Shown: positions 9,387 to 16,840 of the stretch, piece by piece
Layout: every line of letters begins with the position of its first letter
Numbering within the stretch: position 1 is the stretch's first letter
Assembly: GCF_007748095.1 (NCBI RefSeq)
Contig: NZ_CP036287.1
Span: forward strand, 6,200,001 to 6,264,000
Direction of reading: 5' to 3'
Source: Engelhardtia mirabilis
GTDB taxonomy: Bacteria > Planctomycetota > UBA1135 > GCA-002686595
Length of the DNA stretch: 64,000 nucleotides
Notes under the pieces: generated by a model
The model's database searches: none
What the model was told of the DNA's origin: nothing
Seen by the model: only the letters and a program-made list of their open reading frames with translations
Translations under genes and position numbers: made by a program

Positions 9387-9599
9387 TCAGGGGCGCGGGC
9401 TGCGGAAGCCGAGGATCAGCCGCTTCCACCAGCTCTCAGGGGCTGATTGGGACCCGCTGGAGGCTGTCTGGGTGGAAGACTCCTCGATCGACCCGGCCCG
9501 GCCCTCGAGGGCCGTGAAGATCGGCTCCACCAAGTGGTCGTGGGGTCGCGCAGTGTAGTCGGAGCGGTCGTCGGGCACGGCGTTGCAAGGGTACCGCAC
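9387..9599 (-). CDS. Possible small protein of unknown function
   Basis: A 70-aa reading frame from a GTG at 9599, starting VRYPCNAVPDDRSDYTARPH and ending SWWKRLILGFRSPRP. Unlike the shadow frames around it, the translation has a balanced composition (Tyr, Trp, Ile, Phe, His, Asp) and no Arg/Pro/Gly runs. The region is also slightly less G+C-rich than its surroundings. No homologous family is recognised. There is no good ribosome-binding site or -10 box before the GTG, so the start, and even the coding status, is uncertain. Confidence 0.35.
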   Translation of the reverse strand: MRYPCNAVPDDRSDYTARPHDHLVEPIFTALEGRAGSIEESSTQTASSGSQSAPESWWKRLILGFRSPRP

Positions 9600-9686
9600 C
9601 CAGCACCGCGCGGGGGCCACGTGCGTCGACGGGACGACGACGCCCTGGGCCCGCCAGGGGCACTTCCTCCCCGCCGCCCGGCTGCC

Positions 9687-9692
9687 CATACT
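9687..9692 (+). promoter_or_regulatory. -10-like box CATACT before rnc
   Basis: CATACT ends 12 nt before the rnc ATG at 9705, suggesting a leader of only a few nucleotides. It is one of several such boxes in the window. Confidence 0.4.
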
Positions 9693-9704
9693 CCCGCTGC
9701 GCCC

Positions 9705-10361
9705 ATGGCTCGTACGCCCTATCGATTCCGCGACCCCCGACTGCTCGAGCTCGCCCTGACCCACGCGTCGTCCACGGGGGGCGAGGACAACGAGCGCCTG
9801 GAATTCCTCGGAGACGCAGTCCTGGACCTCCTGGTGGCGGAACACCTGTTCCAGGTGGACCCCCGGGCCAGCGAAGGCGAGCTGACCGAGCGCAAGGCCA
9901 TGGTCGTGTCGCGTCAGAGCCTGGCCCTTGCAGCCAAGAGCCTCGACCTGGACCGCGAGGCGCGGGTCGGCCGCGGCCTGCGCGACAGCACCCTGCCGCG
10001 CTCGGTCTTGGCCAACCTTTACGAAGCCATCCTGGGGGCGATCTACCTCGACGGCGGGCTCGAAGCCTCGCGCGAGTTCGTCGACGAGAGCCTCGGTGAG
10101 GCCCTGGGGGTGGCCGCGCGCCAACCCGGCGGCGCCGAACCCAAGCAACGCCTGCAGCACCTGGCCCAGACGCGCACCGGATCGCCGCCGACCTACGTCG
10201 TGGTGGCGGAGCGGGGTCAGGCCCACGCCCGCGCGTTCCTGGTCGCGGCCCAGATCGATGGCGACCGCTTCCCCAGCGCCTGGGGGCGCACCCGGAAGGA
10301 AGCCGAGCGCTGGGCCGCCCTCGAGGCGCTGCTGGTGCTCGACGACGGGAGCGGCGTGTGA
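9705..10361 (+). CDS. rnc: Ribonuclease III
   Basis: A 218-aa double-strand-specific endoribonuclease that processes rRNA precursors and structured RNAs in the cytoplasm. The catalytic domain (about 1-145) has the signature NERLEFLGDAVLDLLV at residues 29-44, with the metal-binding acidic residues E33 and D37, and the second acidic site in NLYEAILGAIYLDGG. The C-terminal double-stranded-RNA-binding domain begins near NPKQRLQHLAQ and ends with GRTRKEAERWAALEALL. ATG 9705 was chosen because the family N-terminus (YRFRDPRLLELALTHAS) begins there; the open frame extends further upstream only as low-complexity sequence. Its last 4 bp overlap the start of mfd, so the two are translationally coupled. 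Confidence 0.95.
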   Translation: MARTPYRFRDPRLLELALTHASSTGGEDNERLEFLGDAVLDLLVAEHLFQVDPRASEGELTERKAMVVSRQSLALAAKSLDLDREARVGRGLRDSTLPRSVLANLYEAILGAIYLDGGLEASREFVDESLGEALGVAARQPGGAEPKQRLQHLAQTRTGSPPTYVVVAERGQAHARAFLVAAQIDGDRFPSAWGRTRKEAERWAALEALLVLDDGSGV

Positions 10362-13300
10362 GCCCGGGGTCCACCGTCGCCGATCGGGCGGCGATCGGCG
10401 CGGCGCTGGCGGCGACGGCGACGTTCGCGCGCCTGGTGGACGCCCTGCAACGCGATCAGGGGGTCTCGGCGGGCAACCTGTGGGGCTCGTCCCAGGCGTT
10501 GGTCCTGTCGCAGCTCCTCGGTCGCCACCAGGGGCCGTGGCTGGCGGTGACCTCCTCGGAGGCCGAGGCCGAAGCCTTCACGGCCGACCTCGTCACCTTT
10601 GGCTGCGAGCCGCTGCACCTGCCCGCCCGCGACAGCGAGCGGATGGGCGACGTGGACGCCAGCGCCGTGCGCGCGCGACTGCAGCTGGCCCAGGCCCTGG
10701 CCGGACCGCCGGAGCGCCGACCGCGGCTGATCGTCGCCTCCCAGCTCTCGATCCTGCAGCCCCTGCCCGACGCGACCCAGCTCGAAAGCCAGTTCCTGCA
10801 CCTGCACGTGGGGCAAGAACTCGACGTGGAGGCGCAACTCGAGCGTTTGGTGGCCGCCGGCTACACCCGCGAGCCCCTGGCCGAGGCGCCGGGCGAGGTC
10901 AGCCTGCGCGGCGACGTGCTCGACGTCTTCGCCTTCGCGGCCGACGTGCCCCTGCGGATCGAGCTGTTCGACGACCAGGTCGAGTCCCTGCGGACCTTCG
11001 ACCCCGAGACCCAACGCTCGATCGAGAACCAGAAGCGCGCGGCGATCTGCCTGGCCGCCGACGTCGGTGGCATCGAGGACGGCCACGGCGCGGCGCCGGC
11101 GGCGCTGCTGGCCCCCACCGCCGTCTTCGTCGAGGTCGAACCCCTGCGGATCGAGGACTGCCGCGGCGGCCTGCGCGGACGCTCGACGTCACACTCCCAC
11201 GCGCTGGCGCAGTTCCTCAAGGTCCTGGCGCGGCACCCGTTGCTGCAGTTGCAGAGCCTGCCCACCGGGCGCCTCGACTTCGACGCGAAGACGGTTCAAC
11301 GCCTGGCGGTGGGCCTGCCGGCCTCCCCCGGCGCCCTGCAGTCGGTGGCCCGCGCCGGCCGCGAGCTGCACGTGTTCTGCAAGAGCGAGGTCGAGCTCGA
11401 GCGCTTCGAGGCGCTGCTCGCGGAGCACGGTCACATCGACGGCCTGCAACTGCGCCTGGGCGAGATCGCCAAGGGCTTCGAGCTGCCCGACGCCGGCATC
11501 GTCTGCGTCAACCACCACGAGCTGGCCGGGGTCGGCTCCGCGCGACGGGTCAAGGCCGAGCACCGCCCCCACCGGGTGCGCGCCCTACGCTCGTTCTTCG
11601 AGCTGAAGATCGGCGACCTGGTGGTGCACGCGGTGCACGGCCTGGCCCGCTACCTGGGCCTCGAGCGCATGGCGCGCTCGGGCGGCGAAGAGGACCACCT
11701 GCACCTCGAGTTCGCCGAGGAGGTCTCGGTCTTCGTGCCGGCCTGCCGCATCGACCTGGTGCAGCGCTACATCGGCACGGGTGGCTCCGCGCCGAAGCTC
11801 GACAAGCTCGGCAGCGGCGCCTTCCGCAAGCGCAAGGACAAGGTCGAGAAGGCCCTGCAGGACCTGGCCGCCGACCTGCTCGAGCTGCAGGCCGTGCGCG
11901 AGACGCGCAAGCGCGAGCCCTGGGACTCCGACGACAAGCTCGTGGAGGACATGCTGCGCGCCTTCCCCTACACGGACACGATCGACCAGGCCTCGGCCGA
12001 CAAGGAGATCACCGCCGACCTGACCGGCACGCGACCGATGGATCGCCTGCTCTGCGGCGACGTGGGCTTCGGCAAGACCGAGGTGGCCGTGCGCGCGGCC
12101 TTCCGCGTGGTGGCGGCGGGCGGACAGGTGGCGGTGCTGGTGCCCACGACCGTGCTCGCGGGGCAGCACGAGCGCTCCTTCCGCCGGCGTCTGGCGGGCT
12201 TTCCCGTGCGCGTCGAGGCCCTCAGCCGCATCAACAGCGGCAAGACCGGCAAGACCATCGTCGCCGACGTGGAGTCCGGCCGCGTCGACATCCTGATCGG
12301 CACGCACAGGATCCTGTCCAAGGACGTGCGCTTCCAGCGCCTGGGGCTGGTGATCATCGACGAGGAGCAGCGCTTCGGCGTCAAGCACAAGGAGCACTTC
12401 AAGTCCCTGCGCGCGACTGTCGACGTGCTGGCCCTGTCGGCCACGCCGATCCCGCGCACGCTCCACATGTCCCTCTCGGGCGTGCGCGACATCAGCGCCC
12501 TGTCGGTGCCGCCCGAGGGGCGTCACGACGTGGAGACGAAGATCTGCAATCGCGATGACCTGGGCCTGATCCGCGACGCGATCCTGCGCGAGAAGGAGCG
12601 CGGCGGGCAGGTCTTCTTCCTCCACAACCGCGTGACGACGATCAACGGCTTCGCGGACGAGATGCGCCAGCTCGTGCCCGAGTGCACCTTCGCCATCGGC
12701 CACGGCCAGATGAGCGCGCGCGAGCTGGCGCGGGTCATGGGTCGCTTCGAGCTGGCCGAGGTCGACGTCTTGGTGGCCACCACGATCATCGAGAACGGCA
12801 TCGACATCCCCGCCGCGGGCACGATGTTGATCGACGACGCCGACCGCTTCGGCCTGGGCGAGCTGCACCAGTTGCGCGGCCGCGTGGGTCGCGGCGGGCA
12901 GAAACCCTACTGCTACCTCTTGGTGGATCGCACGCGCCCCATGCGCGCCATCGCCAAGGAGCGGCTCAAGGCCCTCGAAGAGCTGAGCCACCTGGGAGCG
13001 GGCTTCCAGATCTCGATGAAGGACCTCGAGATCCGCGGCGCCGGCAACCTCCTGGGCCCCGAGCAGTCCGGGCACATCGCGGCCATCGGCTACGACATGT
13101 ACTGCCGTTTGCTGAAGCAGACCGTCGACATGCTCAAGAGCGGCAGCCTGTCCACCGAGAGCATCGTCGCGGCGGACGTGGGCCTGGCCCCGGGCGAGAG
13201 CGTCGAGCTCGAGCTGGGCGTGCGCGCGTACATCCCCGAGGACTGGGTGCCTGCCTCGGACGACCGGCTCGAGCTGCTGCGGCGCCTGGACTCGATCCAC

Positions 13301-13612
13301 GAGCCCGCCGAGGCCGTTGCGGTGCAGGAAGAGCTGCGCGACCGCTTCGGCCGCGTGCCCCCGGAGACCCGCATGCTGCTGCGCGTCTTCCGCCTGCGCG
13401 CCGCGTTGTTGCCGATCCAAGTCACACGCCTGGCCTGGCGCGAGGACTGCTACCTGCTCGAGTTCGCCGACCGCGTGCTGCTCGAGAGTGCCTTCGCGCG
13501 CGACGGGATCGAGATCCGCCCCCTGCGCCAGGGCGTGGCGCTCTTGGTGCTACCCCGTGATGTGAAGGGGCCGGAGGCCGGTTTGGCGTGGCTCGAGAAG
13601 CTGCTGCTGTGA
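10358..13612 (+). CDS. mfd: Transcription-repair coupling factor Mfd
   Basis: A 1084-aa ATP-dependent DNA translocase that removes RNA polymerase stalled at lesions and recruits UvrA. The N-terminus is UvrB-like (about 20-340). The RNA-polymerase-interacting domain begins near FFELKIGDLVVHAVHG. The helicase core has Walker A GDVGFGKTEVA (K573), DEEQ at 668-671, and the RecG-like TRG motif region (LHQLRGRVGRGGQKPYCYLL), followed by a C-terminal regulatory domain. The length is slightly below the usual 1150. The start is a GTG in the GTGA overlap with the rnc stop. Co-transcription of rnc and mfd links RNA processing and repair only by position; no functional link is implied. Confidence 0.96.
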   Translation: MSPGSTVADRAAIGAALAATATFARLVDALQRDQGVSAGNLWGSSQALVLSQLLGRHQGPWLAVTSSEAEAEAFTADLVTFGCEPLHLPARDSERMGDVDASAVRARLQLAQALAGPPERRPRLIVASQLSILQPLPDATQLESQFLHLHVGQELDVEAQLERLVAAGYTREPLAEAPGEVSLRGDVLDVFAFAADVPLRIELFDDQVESLRTFDPETQRSIENQKRAAICLAADVGGIEDGHGAAPAALLAPTAVFVEVEPLRIEDCRGGLRGRSTSHSHALAQFLKVLARHPLLQLQSLPTGRLDFDAKTVQRLAVGLPASPGALQSVARAGRELHVFCKSEVELERFEALLAEHGHIDGLQLRLGEIAKGFELPDAGIVCVNHHELAGVGSARRVKAEHRPHRVRALRSFFELKIGDLVVHAVHGLARYLGLERMARSGGEEDHLHLEFAEEVSVFVPACRIDLVQRYIGTGGSAPKLDKLGSGAFRKRKDKVEKALQDLAADLLELQAVRETRKREPWDSDDKLVEDMLRAFPYTDTIDQASADKEITADLTGTRPMDRLLCGDVGFGKTEVAVRAAFRVVAAGGQVAVLVPTTVLAGQHERSFRRRLAGFPVRVEALSRINSGKTGKTIVADVESGRVDILIGTHRILSKDVRFQRLGLVIIDEEQRFGVKHKEHFKSLRATVDVLALSATPIPRTLHMSLSGVRDISALSVPPEGRHDVETKICNRDDLGLIRDAILREKERGGQVFFLHNRVTTINGFADEMRQLVPECTFAIGHGQMSARELARVMGRFELAEVDVLVATTIIENGIDIPAAGTMLIDDADRFGLGELHQLRGRVGRGGQKPYCYLLVDRTRPMRAIAKERLKALEELSHLGAGFQISMKDLEIRGAGNLLGPEQSGHIAAIGYDMYCRLLKQTVDMLKSGSLSTESIVAADVGLAPGESVELELGVRAYIPEDWVPASDDRLELLRRLDSIHEPAEAVAVQEELRDRFGRVPPETRMLLRVFRLRAALLPIQVTRLAWREDCYLLEFADRVLLESAFARDGIEIRPLRQGVALLVLPRDVKGPEAGLAWLEKLLL

Positions 13613-13622
13613 ATCGCCGGCC

Positions 13623-16211
13623 TCAGCCCCCCGAGGATTCCTGGCGGACTCCGAGCTCTTCGATCAGGCCCGCCACGAGCTGCTCGGCCCAGCGCGCCGA
13701 CTCCTCGTCCGAACGCTGGCGGTAGAAGACCGCTATGCGCCGCTGCTCCCACAGGAGGCGCTCGGCGTCGGTCGTCGCCTCGCGGGAGAACTGCACCAGC
13801 CCCTGCTCGAGCAGCCGGCGCGAGGACTCGCGGCCACCGGCCACGTGCTCGATCTGCGATTGCATTAGCAGGGCCTGGTAGGGCAGCTCGAGGGGCCCCT
13901 CGGTCCCACGCGCGGAGCTGACCTCTGTGAGCAGTGCCCCCAGCTCGGACTCGCGCCCCAGGCTCGCGAGCGCGGCCAGGTGGGTGTCCTGGGCGCGGGC
14001 GGGCCAGCGGCCCAGGCGCGCGCCGGCCAGGTCGAAGCGCTCGCGGATGCGCGCGATCTCGTCGAGGTGCGACTCGATGCGCCCCATCCGCAGTTGGTTC
14101 CTGATGCACCTCAAGCGATGGATGTCGGTCACCAGCGCTTCGGGGCCGCGCACCACCTCCGACAGGGCCACGGCGTCGGCGAGCAGCACCTCGGCCTCGT
14201 CGAGACGACCCATCTGGCTGAGCAGCTCCCCCACGTCCCCGAGACCCGCGACCGACTCCGGGTGCTCCCGGCCGTGAACGCCGAGGGCCGTGTCCAGGGA
14301 CTCCCGGGCCAGCTCGAGCGCCGGCTCCAGCTGACCCTGGAACTGCAGCAGATCACCGAGGAGCCCGCACAGGTAGCCCACCCGGGTGCAGTTGTCGCCG
14401 CAGCGCGCACGGGCCCGCGCGAGGCCCTCCTCGTAGGCGGCGCGCGCCTCGTCGTAGCGACCCGACTGGGCCAGGGCCGCGCCGAGCCCGGTCAACGCCT
14501 GCACGAGGTCGAGCTCCAGATCGGCTGCGCGGGCGATCTGGAGCGCCTCACGGTGCAGGTCGATCGCCAGCTGCTTGTCCTGCGAGTAGACGTACACCTG
14601 CCCCAGGACGTTGAGCGCCTTGCACTGATCCGTCGTGGTCAGGATCTCGCGCTCCTGCAGGAGCGGCTCCAACAGCTCCCGCGCCTCGTCCAGTCGCCCC
14701 TGCTTGCCGAGGGTGATTGCCAGGCCTACCCCCAGGGAAGCCAGGGCCGCGCGAGTCTCGGCCGTATCGTCCCGCCCCCCCTGGGACTCGAGCAGCTCGA
14801 TCGCCCGGCGCAGGTCCTGCTCGGCCAGGTCGAAGCGACCGATGGTGCGATTGGCCGTGGACAGCACGCCGCGCAGCTCGGCCTCCACCAGCGGGCGATC
14901 GCCGAAGCGCTGACCCGCGGCAGCCGCGGCGGCATCGATCAGCTCGGCGATGGTCAGGCCGCCTCCCGCATCACTGGCCAAGTGGCCCTCGAACAGCTCG
15001 ACGAACAGGAACTGCATCACCTCCAGCCTGGCGGCAGCCGACTCCATGGCCCGGGTCTCCGCCTGCTCGGCGACAGCTCGGGCCCGGGCCTCGCGGGTGC
15101 GTTCGCGTTCGAGCTCCAGGTTCTGCAGCGCGACCAGCGTGCCGGAGACGACGACCGAGACGAGAGCCACCAGCGCCCAAGCACAGGCCGCCCGGTGCAG
15201 GCTCGCGAACTTGCGGAGGTCGTAGAGGGCGCTCGGCGGGTGCGCCGAGACGGGCCGACCGTCGAGGACCCGGCGGATGTCGTCGGTCAGCGCAGCCACG
15301 CCCGCGTAGCGCTCCGCCGGCCGCGGGGCCAGGGCCTGGGCGACGATCGCGTCGAGCTCGCGGGTCAGAAGGCGCGGCAGGCCCAGGTCGCGGGACGCCA
15401 GTCGCCGGAAGTGCCCGCTGGCCTGACTCGCCAGGGCCGGGCCCACGCCCGCTCGGAAGTCGAAGGGCAGCTCACCGCCGACCAGCTCATGGAGCAGCAC
15501 GCCCAGCGAATAGACGTCGCTGCGCGCGTCCAGCCCGGCGCGCACGCCGCGCAGTTGCTCCGGCGAGGCGTAGTCGACGGTGCCCAGGAACTGCCCGCCG
15601 CCGGTCTGACTGACCGCGCCCGTCGACTCGCCGCGGTCGACCAGGGCCAGGCCGAAGTCCAGCACGACCGGCTGGTCGTCCTGGTCCACGAGGATGTTCG
15701 AGGGCTTCAGGTCCAGGTGCAGCACACCCCCCCGGTGGGCGTGCTCCACGGCCTCGCAAACGCGCAGGAAGCAGCGCAGCACACGGCGCAGGTCCGCGGG
15801 CCATTCGCGAGCCTGCCGCCAGCGATCGAGCCGCACCCCGTCGACCCAGGCCATCGCCAGCAGGGGCACCCCGTCCACGTGGTCGTAGCCCAGCACCGTG
15901 ACGATGCCCGGGTGGCGCAACCGTGCTGCCGCCTCGATCTCGCGCTCGAAGCGACGCAGGGCCCCCGAGCCCGCGAAGCGCCCGTCGACCAGGCGCTTGA
16001 TCGCGAGCTGGCGACCGGTACTCGACTGCAGCGCGCGGTAGACCACGCCCTGGCCGCCGCGGGCCACCTCCTCGACGATCTCGTACTCGCCGAGAGGGCC
16101 CAGCTCGAGGGGCTCGAGGGCCAGGGCCAGCTGCGCCAGCCAGGCGTCGTCGCTCTCGTCGCTGCCGAGGCCGAAGCCCGCGAGATCGCTCTCCCGATCA
16201 CGACCGACCAT
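13623..16211 (-). CDS. Transmembrane Ser/Thr protein kinase with TPR repeats
   Basis: An 862-aa Hanks-type kinase of the PknB class. The kinase domain (about 43-320) has a glycine loop ARGGQGVVYRA, catalytic Lys72, Glu91, a catalytic loop HLDLKPSNIL with D167, DFG at 185-187 and DYASPEQL. The canonical HRD is HLD here. A single membrane helix (about 341-362) is followed by a Glu/Arg-rich coiled coil and then about ten TPR-like helical repeats to the C-terminus. The kinase is therefore cytoplasmic and the TPR sensor part is outside. Its start overlaps the end of the ECF sigma factor gene by 14 bp, the common planctomycete arrangement in which the kinase probably controls that sigma factor. It is convergent with mfd, with 10 bp between the stops. 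Confidence 0.93.
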   Translation of the reverse strand: MVGRDRESDLAGFGLGSDESDDAWLAQLALALEPLELGPLGEYEIVEEVARGGQGVVYRALQSSTGRQLAIKRLVDGRFAGSGALRRFEREIEAAARLRHPGIVTVLGYDHVDGVPLLAMAWVDGVRLDRWRQAREWPADLRRVLRCFLRVCEAVEHAHRGGVLHLDLKPSNILVDQDDQPVVLDFGLALVDRGESTGAVSQTGGGQFLGTVDYASPEQLRGVRAGLDARSDVYSLGVLLHELVGGELPFDFRAGVGPALASQASGHFRRLASRDLGLPRLLTRELDAIVAQALAPRPAERYAGVAALTDDIRRVLDGRPVSAHPPSALYDLRKFASLHRAACAWALVALVSVVVSGTLVALQNLELERERTREARARAVAEQAETRAMESAAARLEVMQFLFVELFEGHLASDAGGGLTIAELIDAAAAAAGQRFGDRPLVEAELRGVLSTANRTIGRFDLAEQDLRRAIELLESQGGRDDTAETRAALASLGVGLAITLGKQGRLDEARELLEPLLQEREILTTTDQCKALNVLGQVYVYSQDKQLAIDLHREALQIARAADLELDLVQALTGLGAALAQSGRYDEARAAYEEGLARARARCGDNCTRVGYLCGLLGDLLQFQGQLEPALELARESLDTALGVHGREHPESVAGLGDVGELLSQMGRLDEAEVLLADAVALSEVVRGPEALVTDIHRLRCIRNQLRMGRIESHLDEIARIRERFDLAGARLGRWPARAQDTHLAALASLGRESELGALLTEVSSARGTEGPLELPYQALLMQSQIEHVAGGRESSRRLLEQGLVQFSREATTDAERLLWEQRRIAVFYRQRSDEESARWAEQLVAGLIEELGVRQESSGG

Positions 16212-16785
16212 CGCCGTCCTCCTCCTCGCTCAACTGCTCCGCGATGCGTTCCCGCAGGAAGCTCCGCAGCCGCGTGCGGACCTTGTACACGGCGTCCACG
16301 GTGGTGGCTTGGCCCGTCGCAATGGCCTCTGGCGACTCCCCGGCGAGCAGCCGCTCGAAGGTAGCGATCGAGCTCTCCTCGAACGCGGCTCGAGCCTTGG
16401 CCATGGCCAGGCGCAGGTGGTGAGCGCGCCACTCCGCCTCCCACAGGTCGTCGACGTCCTCCGCACCGGCCGCCAGCTCGTCGATCGGCACCGCATCGGA
16501 GCCGGACCGGCGCCCGTACAAGCGAGCGACCTCGTTGCGCACGCAGCGCCTCAGGTAATCGCGGAAGCGCCCCTGGCCCGAGTCGTAGCGAAAGCTACGC
16601 AACCGCTCCGCCAGGCGCATCATCACCGCCTGGCGGACGTCCTCCGCGTCGCTGACCTGCAGACCGCGCCGGCGCGCGTAGCGCACGATCAACTCCCGGT
16701 ACGTGACATCGAACTCACTCCAGGCGAGGTCGTCTGCGCAGTCGCGTACCCGCGACAAGAGGCTCGCGCGGGTACGCTGCTCCAT
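16198..16785 (-). CDS. ECF-type RNA polymerase sigma factor
   Basis: A 195-aa sigma-70-family protein. Region 2 is visible as DAEDVRQAVMMRLAERL followed by YDSGQGRFRDYLRRCVRNEV, and region 4 as AFEESSIATFERLLAGES followed by a helix-turn-helix (VDAVYKVRTRLRSFLRERI). ATG 16785 is preferred over the upstream in-frame ATG 16833 because the conserved part begins there and a TACACT -10 box lies 8 nt upstream. The stop codon lies within the start of the downstream kinase gene, which suggests translational coupling and regulation by phosphorylation, as known for planctomycete kinase-linked ECF groups. The target genes are unknown. Confidence 0.9.
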   Translation of the reverse strand: MEQRTRASLLSRVRDCADDLAWSEFDVTYRELIVRYARRRGLQVSDAEDVRQAVMMRLAERLRSFRYDSGQGRFRDYLRRCVRNEVARLYGRRSGSDAVPIDELAAGAEDVDDLWEAEWRAHHLRLAMAKARAAFEESSIATFERLLAGESPEAIATGQATTVDAVYKVRTRLRSFLRERIAEQLSEEEDGDGRS

Positions 16786-16793
16786 GGGCCGCC

Positions 16794-16799
16794 AGTGTA
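16794..16799 (-). promoter_or_regulatory. -10-like box TACACT before the sigma factor gene
   Basis: On the minus strand TACACT ends 8 nt before the ATG at 16785, so the transcript would be essentially leaderless. This supports the shorter start. Confidence 0.45.
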
Positions 16800-16840
16800 G
16801 TCCGACCACGTGTGGCGCGGGCTCGACGGCCATCGCCGAC

